Positions 37,548 to 46,509 of a stretch of 64,000 bases of DNA are shown in pieces (position 1 is the first letter of the stretch; each line of letters begins with the position of its first letter). The notes beneath the pieces were generated by a model. The model worked only from the letters and a program-made list of their open reading frames with translations, was not told the DNA's origin and did no database searches. The position numbers were made by a program, and so were the translations under genes. Origin of the DNA: Shewanella sp. Isolate11 (GTDB taxonomy: Bacteria; Pseudomonadota; Gammaproteobacteria; Enterobacterales; Shewanellaceae); NCBI RefSeq assembly GCF_022398315.1, contig NZ_JAKEVF010000002.1:533279-597278 (forward strand), written 5' to 3'.

Positions 37548-38281
37548 TCATTCCAGCCATTGATCTTATCGACGGTCAAGTCGTTCGCCTCTTCCAAGGG
37601 GATTACAATCAACAAACCACATTCGCCTTAAGTCCTTTGGCACAACTGCAATCCTATCAAGCTCAAGGAGCTAAATGGCTGCATATTGTCGATTTAACTG
37701 GCGCTAAAGAGCCACAGCAACGTCAAACCAGATTAATTACCGAACTGGTTAATGGGCTCGAAGCCAATATTCAAGTAGGCGGCGGTATTCGCAGCGAAGC
37801 ACAACTCTCAGAATTACTGGAAATTGGCGTTAAGCGAGTGGTTATTGGTTCGCTAGCGGTTAAAGAGCCTGAATTAGTCCAAAGCTGGTTTAAAAAATAT
37901 GGCAGCGAAGCCATCTGTTTAGCTTTAGATGTCAATATCAACGAGCAAGGTGAGAAAATCGTTGCAGTATCGGGCTGGCAGTCAGGTGGTGGTAAAACAC
38001 TCGAGTCATTAGTTGAATCATTCAAGCCTTTTGGGCTAAAACATGCGCTAGTTACCGATATTAGCCGCGATGGCACCTTGCAAGGCAGTAACACTCAGCT
38101 ATATCAAGAGATCGCTGCTCTATATCCCGATATTCAGTGGCAAGCCTCTGGTGGGATCGCCAGCTTAGAAGATGTAGTGGCAGTACGTGACAGTGGCGCC
38201 AAGGGTATTATTATCGGTAAGGCCCTGTTAATTGATAACTTTAGCGTTGCGGAGGCGATTACATGCTGGCCAAACGAATAG
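37544..38281 (+). CDS. hisA: HisA, ProFAR isomerase
   Basis: A 245-residue TIM-barrel enzyme for the Amadori rearrangement step. It starts [21 protein letters not shown] with the catalytic Asp near residue 7, and has the second-half Asp in [13 protein letters not shown]. The phosphate-binding glycines are in VGGGIRSE and [17 protein letters not shown] lies before the ATG inside the end of hisH. Confidence 0.97.
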   Translation: MIIPAIDLIDGQVVRLFQGDYNQQTTFALSPLAQLQSYQAQGAKWLHIVDLTGAKEPQQRQTRLITELVNGLEANIQVGGGIRSEAQLSELLEIGVKRVVIGSLAVKEPELVQSWFKKYGSEAICLALDVNINEQGEKIVAVSGWQSGGGKTLESLVESFKPFGLKHALVTDISRDGTLQGSNTQLYQEIAALYPDIQWQASGGIASLEDVVAVRDSGAKGIIIGKALLIDNFSVAEAITCWPNE

Positions 38282-39036
38282 TCCCCTGTCTCGATGTTCG
38301 CGAAGGTAAAGTGGTTAAGGGCGTACAGTTTCGTAACCATGAAATTGTGGGTGACATAGTACCTTTGGCGGCACGTTACGCTCAAGAGGGTGCCGATGAG
38401 CTGGTGTTTTACGACATCACCGCCAGTGCCCACGACAGAGTTGTCGATAAAAGCTGGGTCAGCCGCGTTGCCGAGCAGATAGATATCCCCTTCTGTGTTG
38501 CCGGTGGTATTAAAACTATCGCTCAGGCGCGAGAAAAGCTGGCTTTTGGTGCCGACAAAATCTCAATCAACTCGCCAGCGTTAAGTGATCCCAGTCTTAT
38601 CGACCGATTACAGGATGAGTTTGGCCGACAATGTATCGTAATCGGTATCGACTCTTACTACGATGCTGATAGTGATAGTTACCGTGTAAAACAATTTACC
38701 GGTGATGAAGCGGCGACCAAAGATACACAGTGGTACACCCAAGACTGGGTCGAAGAGGTACAAAAACGTGGCTGTGGTGAAATCGTACTTAATGTGATGA
38801 ATCAAGATGGTGTCCGCCAAGGCTACGACATCAAGCAGCTAAGCATAGTGCGCGCCATCTGCGATGTACCGCTTATCGCCTCGGGTGGAGCTGGCACAAT
38901 GGAACACTTTTATGATGTGTTTTCAGCGGCAAAGGTCGATGCAGCCTTGGCGGCAAGTGTGTTTCATAAAGGCATCATAGACATTCAGGCGCTTAAACGT
39001 TACCTACAAGACAAGGGTATTCAGATGCGCCTGTAA
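38263..39036 (+). CDS. hisF: HisF, cyclase subunit of IGP synthase
   Basis: A 257-residue TIM-barrel that uses HisH-derived ammonia to form imidazole glycerol phosphate and AICAR. It starts [20 protein letters not shown] with catalytic Asp11; the second Asp is in [13 protein letters not shown]. It overlaps the end of hisA by 19 bases; the GGAGG at about 38251-38255, within hisA, serves as its ribosome site. Confidence 0.97.
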   Translation: MLAKRIVPCLDVREGKVVKGVQFRNHEIVGDIVPLAARYAQEGADELVFYDITASAHDRVVDKSWVSRVAEQIDIPFCVAGGIKTIAQAREKLAFGADKISINSPALSDPSLIDRLQDEFGRQCIVIGIDSYYDADSDSYRVKQFTGDEAATKDTQWYTQDWVEEVQKRGCGEIVLNVMNQDGVRQGYDIKQLSIVRAICDVPLIASGGAGTMEHFYDVFSAAKVDAALAASVFHKGIIDIQALKRYLQDKGIQMRL

Positions 39037-39064
39037 TAGGCGTTATCGTATTCAAGGATTAAAG

Positions 39065-39685
39065 ATGAAAAACCTAGAAGATTTCGACAGTTTAGATTGG
39101 CAAAAACAACAGGGTCTGATCCCCGCTGTGGTGCAAAATCACCTCAGTGGTAAAGTGCTGATGTTAGGCTATATGGACAAGGCCGCGCTGGCACAAACAC
39201 TAACAAGCGGTAAAGTCACCTTCTTCAGTCGCAGTAAGCAGCGCCTGTGGACTAAGGGCGAGACTTCAGGCAACACCTTAGACTTGGTCGCCATCGACAG
39301 CGACTGCGATAACGACAGCTTACTAGTTCAGGTTATCCCCAATGGCCCTACTTGCCACTTAGAACGCGAAAGCTGCTGGCCCGATGGTGAAGCCCACCCC
39401 TTTATCGACAACTTGGCGAAACTCATCAAATCCCGCAAGGGACAAGATGCAAAGAGCAGCTACACGGCTCAGCTGTTCGAGCGCGGCACCAAACGTATCG
39501 CACAAAAAGTCGGTGAAGAGGGTTTAGAAACTGCCTTAGCAGCTGCGACCCATGACAAAGAGGAGTTGGTTAACGAAGCCTCAGATCTTATCTATCACCT
39601 CTTGGTGCTACTAGAAGATCAAAATCTCAGCCTCTCAGAGATCACCGCAAATTTAGTAGCACGCCACAGTGCCGCAGCCAATTAG
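39065..39685 (+). CDS. hisIE: HisIE, PRA-CH/PRA-PH fusion enzyme
   Basis: A 206-residue fusion. The N-terminal half is the phosphoribosyl-AMP cyclohydrolase ([42 protein letters not shown] metal ligands). The C-terminal half is the phosphoribosyl-ATP pyrophosphatase ([31 protein letters not shown]). Together they carry out the second and third steps of histidine synthesis. It ends the operon 28 bases after hisF and is followed by a strong terminator. Confidence 0.97.
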   Translation: MKNLEDFDSLDWQKQQGLIPAVVQNHLSGKVLMLGYMDKAALAQTLTSGKVTFFSRSKQRLWTKGETSGNTLDLVAIDSDCDNDSLLVQVIPNGPTCHLERESCWPDGEAHPFIDNLAKLIKSRKGQDAKSSYTAQLFERGTKRIAQKVGEEGLETALAAATHDKEELVNEASDLIYHLLVLLEDQNLSLSEITANLVARHSAAAN

Positions 39686-39711
39686 TTTAAGCTTTATACA
39701 TTTTTAAAAAC

Positions 39712-39742
39712 AAAAATAGCGCCTCAATTGAGGCGCTATTTT
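39712..39742. terminator. Bidirectional terminator ending the his operon
   Basis: AAAATAGCGCCTCAA / TTGAGGCGCTATTTT, a perfect 15-bp palindrome between hisIE and the converging lipoprotein gene. Confidence 0.9.
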
Positions 39743-39755
39743 AACTAGCTAACGA

Positions 39756-41087
39756 TTACTGACGAGCCAAAGTCACTGTTTCTATTTCAGTAGAACCAGA
39801 CTCTTTAACTTCAAGAGTCAAGATATCTCCATCCACAGACACATAAAGCTCTGCATCAGTTGAATCAGCACTAAAATCGCTTAAGCCAGTATCACTGTTA
39901 TTATCAGCGATTTGTGTCGTAGTTAAACGACGAGTGTCACTATCTATGGTGTAGTTACCCCACTCCATACCATGCTCTTCTGCGTTATCGTCTGCATCAT
40001 ATTCTCCATGAACATAAGTGCCATCGTTATAGAAGATTAGCATGACTAAATCATCTGCATCCGACTCACCATTGTCATCAATGATCTTCCATGCGCCTAT
40101 GATGCCGTCGCTTGGTAGACTGTTGAAGGTCACATTGCCATCTATCTCACCATTGCCAGTTTCATCTACGTTAAGCGTTAACACACCGTCATTGACCTCA
40201 CCAAATAGCTCTGGCGCACCTGATTCACCGGTAAAGTCGGTAAAGCCGCGATCATCGTTACCATCGAATATCTGCGTAGGAGAAATCTGACCGGTTTCAC
40301 TATCACGAATATATGTACCCCATTCCATACCTGCATATTCATCATCACCAGGAGCGGCTTCTATATCGCCTTCAAATTGCACGTATGTACCATTATTAAA
40401 AAAGACGATAGTTAACAGGTCATTTTGATGCTCACCCGTATTCACTTCAGCTTGATCCCACGCCCCAACTACACCGATTTGAACACCATTATCGGCTATA
40501 GAACCGGTTAAATGCTCCACGGCATCCGACTCTGAAACTAATTCAGTTACCGCCGTATCTTGGCCACCATTTTCAATCACAGCCTGTACCGCAGTAGAAG
40601 CAGCAAACTCATCCGGAGTCACATTAAAATCCACAGGCTCTGCAGCACTGATAGCGGTTTCAGTAATAGTAATACCGTTTTCAGGATCGCCATCTTGGTC
40701 AAGTGTCTGCAGCAAACGAACCATGTTTACAACCTTTTGGTCGGTCACGTTGTCGGTTCCTGCAATATCTAACGGGGTAACGACTCCGGTAGCCGTAGTC
40801 GATGGGAACTCAAGATCACCAATGAAAAAAGTAACACTGTCACCCTCGACATAGTCATACTCACCATTTTCATTAGTGACCCCTTCGTCCCTTATTTCAC
40901 CATCAGGCGTTGTGGTGCGATAACCAATTCCCGCAACGGCACTATCGATAAAAACACCGGTTTCATAGGTTACTTCTGGTGTAGGATTAACGACGATAGG
41001 GTCTACAACTTCTTCATCTTTATCGTCACTTCCACCACAACCAAATAAAGAAGCTGAGATGAGTAGCGCCAGTAATTTTTTGTTCAT
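39756..41087 (-). CDS. Predicted lipoprotein with duplicated C-terminal domain
   Basis: A 443-residue, very acidic lipoprotein (lipobox LFGC, Cys17, then GGSDDKDEE). Residues about 41-110 resemble a surface-protein domain that I know from marine gammaproteobacteria (FIDSAVAGIGYRT, NENGEYDYVEGDSVTFFIGDLEF, VTPLDI). The C-terminal part contains two tandem copies of a domain of about 115 residues (206-325 and 328-443) sharing VGAW or IGAW, DLxxxxFxNxGTYV, GMEWGxY and TQIxDxNxDxGxxDF. The function is unknown; an exposed calcium-binding or adhesive role is a guess based on acidity. GGAG precedes the ATG. It converges on the his operon. Confidence 0.8.
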   Translation of the reverse strand: MNKKLLALLISASLFGCGGSDDKDEEVVDPIVVNPTPEVTYETGVFIDSAVAGIGYRTTTPDGEIRDEGVTNENGEYDYVEGDSVTFFIGDLEFPSTTATGVVTPLDIAGTDNVTDQKVVNMVRLLQTLDQDGDPENGITITETAISAAEPVDFNVTPDEFAASTAVQAVIENGGQDTAVTELVSESDAVEHLTGSIADNGVQIGVVGAWDQAEVNTGEHQNDLLTIVFFNNGTYVQFEGDIEAAPGDDEYAGMEWGTYIRDSETGQISPTQIFDGNDDRGFTDFTGESGAPELFGEVNDGVLTLNVDETGNGEIDGNVTFNSLPSDGIIGAWKIIDDNGESDADDLVMLIFYNDGTYVHGEYDADDNAEEHGMEWGNYTIDSDTRRLTTTQIADNNSDTGLSDFSADSTDAELYVSVDGDILTLEVKESGSTEIETVTLARQ

Positions 41088-41444
41088 ATATTCTCCATAT
41101 ATATTTATATAGCTGAATTAATTATAATTATTGTATTTAGATAAGATCCATTTATCGCTTTTTTAGATAGCCATAAATCCCCTCTGAAAAGTTACAATAA
41201 TGAACAACAAAATGCCAACATCGGTAACAATCAGTAACAGGAGCAACTAAACATAAAACTTGTCCATTAACCACTGATATTTAGATACTTTTGTGACTTA
41301 AGTCCCATTAAATGCCCATTGTTTTTTTTTAGAAACACTTTGTTTAATAATAAGTTGTCACTTAAAAGGCTGTTGTAAATTTTAAGTTCTGCTAAAATCC
41401 GCCGTAGTTTTCACCCTCTAACATGATGATAAAAACAATACCCT
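41088..41444. other. Divergent gap between the lipoprotein gene and purC
   Basis: About 357 AT-rich bases with no credible gene. It must hold both promoters. I see no PurR-box-like palindrome. TGTGACTTAAGTCCCA at 41292-41307 is a poor CRP-like match and I do not claim it. Confidence 0.5.
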
Positions 41445-42551
41445 ATGAATCAATCAAACAAAGTTTTAGCCGTTAACGATGATCTGCCGATCCGTACCGA
41501 TAAAGCAGTTCATTCAGGCAAAGTTCGCAGCGTATATTGGTTAACCGCCGAAGACAGTGCCCGTCTTATTGAACAGAAAGGATATGATGTTCCTGCTGAT
41601 ACCCCATTAGCCATCATGGTCATCAGCGATCGTATCTCTGCGTTCGATTGTATTTGGCAAGGTGAAAATGGCTTAAATGGTGTACCAGGTAAAGGTGCGG
41701 CTTTGAATGCTATCTCTAGCCATTGGTTCAAGCTTTTCAAAGAGAAAGGTTTAGCCGATAGCCATATTCTTGATGTACCCCACCCATTCGTGTGGATCGT
41801 ACAGAAAGCACAACCGGTTATGGTTGAGGCAATTGCGAGACAATATATCACTGGCTCAATGTGGCGCGCATACAGCAAAGGCGAACGTGACTTCTGCGGT
41901 ATTACCTTGCCTGAAGGCCTAGAAAAAGATCAAAAGTTAGATGAAGTGTTAATCACTCCATCGACCAAAGGGGTTTTAACTGGTCTGGAAGGTGTGCCTG
42001 AAGCCGATGATGTAAACGTGTCTCGTGCCGACCTTGAACGTCACTTAGAAGGTTTTAATTTCCATAATGCAAGTGACATCGATCTGTACGAAAAGCTGCT
42101 TAAAGAAGGCTTTAACGTGATCAGCGAAGCACTTGAAGCACAAGACCAGATCTTCGTCGATACTAAGTTCGAGTTTGGTTATGTAAAAGATGCCAATGGC
42201 CAAGAGAAACTGATCTATATGGATGAAGTGGGTACGCCTGATTCATCTCGTATTTGGGATGGTGAAGCTCGTCGTAACGGTAAAATCATCGAGAAGTCGA
42301 AAGAAGGCTTTAGACAATGGCTACTAAACCACTTCCCAGATCCCGATATTCTGCTGAACAAAGAACGTATGCCTGAGCGTTTTGCACTGGCACGTGACAA
42401 CCAACTTCCTACTGAAGTAATGATGGAAATCTCAAATACTTATGTAGGTATTGCAGAAACCATTATTGGTGAGAAATTGACTCTCAGTGAAAATCCACGT
42501 CAAGAAGTGATCGATATTCTACGCGATGAGTACCAACTTATTGTTGGATAA
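41445..42551 (+). CDS. purC: PurC, SAICAR synthetase (long form)
   Basis: A 368-residue enzyme ligating aspartate to CAIR in purine synthesis. It contains [33 protein letters not shown] and [17 protein letters not shown]...[10 protein letters not shown], all of the SAICAR-synthetase type. At 368 residues it belongs to the longer subfamily found in Shewanella and Vibrio relatives, unlike the 237-residue E. coli enzyme. The ribosome site is weak. It is monocistronic with its own terminator. Confidence 0.93.
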   Translation: MNQSNKVLAVNDDLPIRTDKAVHSGKVRSVYWLTAEDSARLIEQKGYDVPADTPLAIMVISDRISAFDCIWQGENGLNGVPGKGAALNAISSHWFKLFKEKGLADSHILDVPHPFVWIVQKAQPVMVEAIARQYITGSMWRAYSKGERDFCGITLPEGLEKDQKLDEVLITPSTKGVLTGLEGVPEADDVNVSRADLERHLEGFNFHNASDIDLYEKLLKEGFNVISEALEAQDQIFVDTKFEFGYVKDANGQEKLIYMDEVGTPDSSRIWDGEARRNGKIIEKSKEGFRQWLLNHFPDPDILLNKERMPERFALARDNQLPTEVMMEISNTYVGIAETIIGEKLTLSENPRQEVIDILRDEYQLIVG

Positions 42552-42573
42552 ATCCTCGCAAGGCTAAATAAAG

Positions 42574-42607
42574 AACCGCAAACCGATAACGTTTGCGGTT
42601 TTTTTAT
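42574..42607 (+). terminator. Terminator after purC
   Basis: AACCGCAAAC / GTTTGCGGTT stem followed by a T-rich tail (TTTTTTATTT). Confidence 0.88.
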
Positions 42608-42893
42608 TTAAGCCACTCGCTAAATCGCTATTCAATCTTAAGCCCAAATTATTATCTCACTTAATCATTGCCAGATATTAATACCGTTAATTGGGCTTCA
42701 ATATTCGAATTTGCCAATTATCATGTTTCATTTGGAGGATTTGCCACAAGATAAACAATTATTAATTGAAACTTAAAATTACTAATTGATGTAAGTCACA
42801 TTCGCTTGGTAAGGTATGGCGTCAATCATCGGTTTACTACGACTGTAATAAAGCTAAACAAAAAATACAGCGTATAACCACAAGGGAGAATCC
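42608..42893. other. Upstream region of the M3 peptidase gene
   Basis: About 286 non-coding bases. It contains an AATTGG / CCAATT inverted repeat (about 42692-42720) and a CRP-like site at 42785-42801; otherwise nothing recognisable. Confidence 0.45.
42785..42801. promoter_or_regulatory. Candidate CRP site upstream of the M3 peptidase gene
   Basis: ATTGATGTAAGTCACAT has the TGA-N6-TCA core of CRP sites and a full right half TCACA, 92 bases before the start codon. CRP is a main regulator of anaerobic respiration in Shewanella. This is an inspection-level match. Confidence 0.35.
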
Positions 42894-45032
42894 ATGCGTA
42901 AGTCTATTATCACCACGGCTGTTTTAGCCGGCCTAGCCCTTTCAGGCTGTTCTGAAGCCCCTACTACTCAACAACAACAACCCGCTCAAACCGCAGAAGT
43001 TAGTAAAGCAAATACCAGTAGCAACGTGCTATTGCATAAAAGCCCTCTGCAAGATCAAGCTCCTGAGTTTGATAAAATCACTTTTGCAGATTACGCGCCA
43101 GCATTTAGCCAAGGTATCAGTGAACATGACGCCGATATTGCGAAAATTGTCAGCAACAAAGAAGCTGCTACTTTTGACAATACCATAGTCGCGATGGAAA
43201 AAGCCGGTACACTCTTAAGCCGCGTATCTAAGACTTTCTTTAACATTGCCAGCGTTAACTCAACCGATGAAGTGCAAGCATTACAAGCTAAACTCGCACC
43301 ACAGCTTTCTGATCATTGGGATAATATTTTCCTTAATGCCGATCTTTTTGCTCGTGTAGAAACCATCTATCAAGCACGTGAGTCACTTAATGCTGCCGAC
43401 CAGCGCTTGGTGGAATTCTATTATCAAGCTTTCGTTCGCGCTGGTGCCAAATTATCCGATACCGATAAGCAAAAGATGCGTGAACTCAATGGTCAATTAG
43501 CCAGCTTAACCACAGAGTTTTCCAATAACGTCTTAGGCTCCTTCAAAAATGAAGTGATTATTGTTGAAGATAAAGCCCAACTTGATGGTCTATCCGATGC
43601 TGAAATAGCAACCTTGGCTCAAGCCGCCAAAGATGCTGGTAAAACGGGTTATCTCATTACCTTGGTAAACACTACGCGCCAGCCTTTACTATCTCAATTA
43701 AACAACCGTGAATTACGTAAGCGTATCTGGGAAACCTCAGCCAATCGTGCCGTTGAAGCTAATGGCCCGAACATCATCAAGCAATCTCACCTGCATGCAG
43801 AAAAAGCAGCACTGTTAGGTTTTGATTCTTGGGCGGCTTATACCGTTGCCAATCAAATGGCTAAAAAACCAAGTGCAGTTTATGAAATCCTCGATGATCT
43901 GGCGCCTAAAGCAGTGGCAAAAGCCAAGCAGGAGGCGGCTGATATTCAAGCTGAAATCACCAAATCAGGTGAAACATTTAAACTGGAACCTTGGGACTGG
44001 GCTTATTACGCCGAGAAAGTGCGTAAAGAGAAGTACGACCTAGATCAGAGCTTAGTCACACCTTATTTCGAGTTTAACCGTGTACTCAATGACGGCATGT
44101 TCTTTGCGATGAATAAGCTTTACGGCATCACAGTTAAACCACGTAAAGATCTTCCAGTTTGGAACCCTGACGTATTAGCTTTTGAAGTATTTAATAAAGA
44201 TGATACTTCTGTGGGTATTTTCTACCTCGATCCTTATGCTCGAGAAGGTAAAAACGGTGGCGCTTGGATGGACGAATTTGTCACTCAAAGCGGACTATTA
44301 GGCACTAAACCAGTGGTTTATAACGCGCTTAATATTCCAAAACCGGCTACAGGCCCTACCCTAATGACATTTGATGAAGTGACAACCATGTTCCATGAAT
44401 TTGGTCATGCAGTTCACGGTCTGTTCTCTGATGTTAAATACCCAAGCTTAGCCGGTACTGCGACCGCTCGAGATTTCGTCGAGTTCCCATCCCAAGTTAA
44501 CGAAGACTGGGCTATCGATCCTCTCGTGTTGGAGCATTATGCTAAACATTACCAAACTGGCGAGCCCATTCCTGCAGAGCTACTCAGCAAGGTGCTAGCG
44601 GCGAGCAAGTTCGGTCAAGGATTTGATACTACTGAATATTTAGCTGCTGCACTACTGGATATGGAATGGCACTCTATCGGTGTTGATACTAAGGTCGAAG
44701 ATATTGAGAAGTTTGAACATCAAGCCTTGGCTAAACACGGTATAGACTTTACTCCTGTACCCCCACGCTACAAATCAGCTTACTTTAGCCATGCCTTTGC
44801 CGGTGGATACTCTGCGGGTTATTACGCTTACCTTTGGACAGAAGTGTTCGCAGCCGATGCATTCGACTTTATGCGTCATCATGGCGGCTTATCCCTAAGT
44901 AACGGTAATAACTTCCGTAATAACGTGCTCTCAAAAGGTAACAGTGAAGATCTGATGCAAGATTACATCAACTTCACAGGCAAGAAACCCTCTGTTGATG
45001 CGCTTCTTCGTCGTCGTGGACTCGTCGACTAA
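42894..45032 (+). CDS. M3-family zinc peptidase, lipoprotein (Dcp-like)
   Basis: A 712-residue lipoprotein (lipobox LSGC, Cys19) with a thimet-oligopeptidase/dipeptidyl-carboxypeptidase domain. The zinc motif HEFGH is at 501-505, followed by the downstream glutamate region FVEFPSQVNEDWA. The substrate segment near HAFAGGYSAGYYAYLW is intact. Family members cleave dipeptides from the C terminus of short peptides. The lipid anchor implies a periplasmic or surface location, unlike the soluble E. coli Dcp. AGGGAG precedes the ATG. A possible CRP site is upstream. Confidence 0.9.
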   Translation: MRKSIITTAVLAGLALSGCSEAPTTQQQQPAQTAEVSKANTSSNVLLHKSPLQDQAPEFDKITFADYAPAFSQGISEHDADIAKIVSNKEAATFDNTIVAMEKAGTLLSRVSKTFFNIASVNSTDEVQALQAKLAPQLSDHWDNIFLNADLFARVETIYQARESLNAADQRLVEFYYQAFVRAGAKLSDTDKQKMRELNGQLASLTTEFSNNVLGSFKNEVIIVEDKAQLDGLSDAEIATLAQAAKDAGKTGYLITLVNTTRQPLLSQLNNRELRKRIWETSANRAVEANGPNIIKQSHLHAEKAALLGFDSWAAYTVANQMAKKPSAVYEILDDLAPKAVAKAKQEAADIQAEITKSGETFKLEPWDWAYYAEKVRKEKYDLDQSLVTPYFEFNRVLNDGMFFAMNKLYGITVKPRKDLPVWNPDVLAFEVFNKDDTSVGIFYLDPYAREGKNGGAWMDEFVTQSGLLGTKPVVYNALNIPKPATGPTLMTFDEVTTMFHEFGHAVHGLFSDVKYPSLAGTATARDFVEFPSQVNEDWAIDPLVLEHYAKHYQTGEPIPAELLSKVLAASKFGQGFDTTEYLAAALLDMEWHSIGVDTKVEDIEKFEHQALAKHGIDFTPVPPRYKSAYFSHAFAGGYSAGYYAYLWTEVFAADAFDFMRHHGGLSLSNGNNFRNNVLSKGNSEDLMQDYINFTGKKPSVDALLRRRGLVD

Positions 45033-45094
45033 TTTAACAAGCGCCAAGTTTACAAGCGGTTAGATAGTCAACTAAGCGCTGGACAGTTAGCATA

Positions 45095-45127
45095 AAAAAG
45101 CGGTGACCTTTGGGTCACCGCTTTATT
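45095..45127. terminator. Bidirectional terminator between the M3 peptidase gene and lpxM
   Basis: AAAGCGGTGACC / GGTCACCGCTTT perfect stem with a TTTG loop, A run on the left and TTTATTT on the right. Confidence 0.88.
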
Positions 45128-45175
45128 TTCTGTTCACACTTAATTTAATTAATCCGTTATAGCTTAGCGCTATAC

Positions 45176-46111
45176 TTAATAAATTGAAGGCTCGCCGGGT
45201 GGACGTGTACGTAGTAATTTTAAGAACCACATGTACTGTTCAGGATACGCTGAGATCACCTGCTCCACTACACGATTAAGAGCCAAAGCCTCATTTTCTT
45301 TCCCCTGCATCTCCTCAGGAGCAATAGCTGGCATCACTGTAAGTTTGTATTTGCGGCGCAGTTGATCGTAACCAATTTTAACCGGTAACACTTGAGCATT
45401 CCCGGCAGTGGAAAGCCTCCCGACCACAGGGATTGTCGCCTTAACCGTTGAGAAAAATGGTGCAAATACACTTTTATCAGGGCCAAGATCTTCATCCGGC
45501 AAATAGAAAAAACTATTACCTTGTTTAAGTTCGGCAAGCAAAGCACGGATCCCCGCCTCACGCATGTATACATTTCCGCCTCGAGAGCTGCGCATGACGT
45601 TGTTGAACCAATCAAATAACTTATTGCGATGAGCCTTTGCCATGGTCACCATAGGCAACTCAATATTTAACCTCAAACCTGCATATTCAATTCCCCAAAC
45701 ATGGGGCATGATAAAAATGACTGGCTGACCCGCATCACGAGCTTGTTGTACATGTTCAAAACCCTCAAGCTCGACTCGTTGACGTAAGTTTTCTGTTGAA
45801 CGTACTAACAGCTCTGATTGTGCCAACAAGATCATCACAAAGTTTTCGATGTTATCTTGAAGAATCTGCTCAATATCTGCATCAGACTTTTCGGGAAAAC
45901 AGGTGGTTAAATTAACTCGTGCGACTCTCAGAGGTTTAGTGGCGATTTTCTTGACTAATTTCGCCAATAATCGCGCAATGGGATCCCTAAGCCAGGCTGG
46001 CATTAAGCCAAATATCACTAAAATTCCGATTGCCAACCAAGTCAGCCAGTATTTTGGATGTAGTAGTTCAGCCTTAAAACGGCGATCAAAATATTTTGGT
46101 TTACGAGACAA
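45176..46111 (-). CDS. lpxM: LpxM-type lipid A acyltransferase
   Basis: A 311-residue inner-membrane acyltransferase adding a late secondary acyl chain to lipid A. It has an N-terminal hydrophobic anchor, the LHPKYWLTWL start, the catalytic HX4E motif in MPHVWGIEYAG (His137, Glu142), FYLPDEDLGPDKSVFAPFF and EQYMWFLKLLRTRPPGE at the C terminus, all as in LpxM/MsbB. There is no ATG in a sensible place. I chose TTG 46111, which has GAGGT 8 bases upstream; TTG 46126 is an alternative that would give 316 residues. Confidence 0.88.
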   Translation of the reverse strand: MSRKPKYFDRRFKAELLHPKYWLTWLAIGILVIFGLMPAWLRDPIARLLAKLVKKIATKPLRVARVNLTTCFPEKSDADIEQILQDNIENFVMILLAQSELLVRSTENLRQRVELEGFEHVQQARDAGQPVIFIMPHVWGIEYAGLRLNIELPMVTMAKAHRNKLFDWFNNVMRSSRGGNVYMREAGIRALLAELKQGNSFFYLPDEDLGPDKSVFAPFFSTVKATIPVVGRLSTAGNAQVLPVKIGYDQLRRKYKLTVMPAIAPEEMQGKENEALALNRVVEQVISAYPEQYMWFLKLLRTRPPGEPSIY

Positions 46112-46163
46112 GTAGTTAAACCTCAAACTTGCTAAGAATAAAAAATACTATGTGATAAAAACA

Positions 46164-46187
46164 GAAAAAGCCACTCAAAGAGTGGCC
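46164..46187 (-). terminator. Terminator after ihfA
   Basis: GCCACTC / GAGTGGC stem with AAA loop; on the minus strand it is followed by TTTTTCTGTTTTT. Confidence 0.85.
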
Positions 46188-46208
46188 TTAATCAGATATC
46201 GAGAAACA

Positions 46209-46505
46209 CTATTTACCTGCGTTTTCCTTTTCAACTCGACTCTTTAGTTTCTGACCTGGACGGAAAGTCACCACTCGGCGAGCAGAAATGGGGATATCCT
46301 CGCCTGTTTTAGGGTTTCTTCCCGGTCTTTGATTTTTGTCCCTTAGGTCAAAGTTGCCAAAGCCAGATAACTTGACCTGCTCACCGTTTTCGAGTGCTTG
46401 ACGAATTTCTTCGAAAAATGCCTCAACCATCTCTTTAGCCACTCGCTTATTAATTCCAAGCGTTTCAAAAAGATGTTCTGCCATTTCGGCTTTGGTAAGT
46501 GCCAT
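46209..46505 (-). CDS. ihfA: IHF alpha subunit
   Basis: A 98-residue DNA-bending protein that pairs with IHF beta. It has the start [21 protein letters not shown], the [22 protein letters not shown] beta-arm with the intercalating proline, and [17 protein letters not shown]. It begins 4 bases after pheT, keeping the conserved pheS-pheT-ihfA operon. Confidence 0.97.
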   Translation of the reverse strand: MALTKAEMAEHLFETLGINKRVAKEMVEAFFEEIRQALENGEQVKLSGFGNFDLRDKNQRPGRNPKTGEDIPISARRVVTFRPGQKLKSRVEKENAGK

Positions 46506-46509
46506 ACTT

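Noticed and set aside
41292-41307. CRP-like TGTGACTTAAGTCCCA before the lipoprotein gene
   Set aside because: The right half-site is damaged (TCCCA), so I do not regard it as supported.
41510-41878. 122-codon antisense ORF inside purC
   Set aside because: The sense strand encodes conserved PurC motifs; no ribosome site or family on the antisense.
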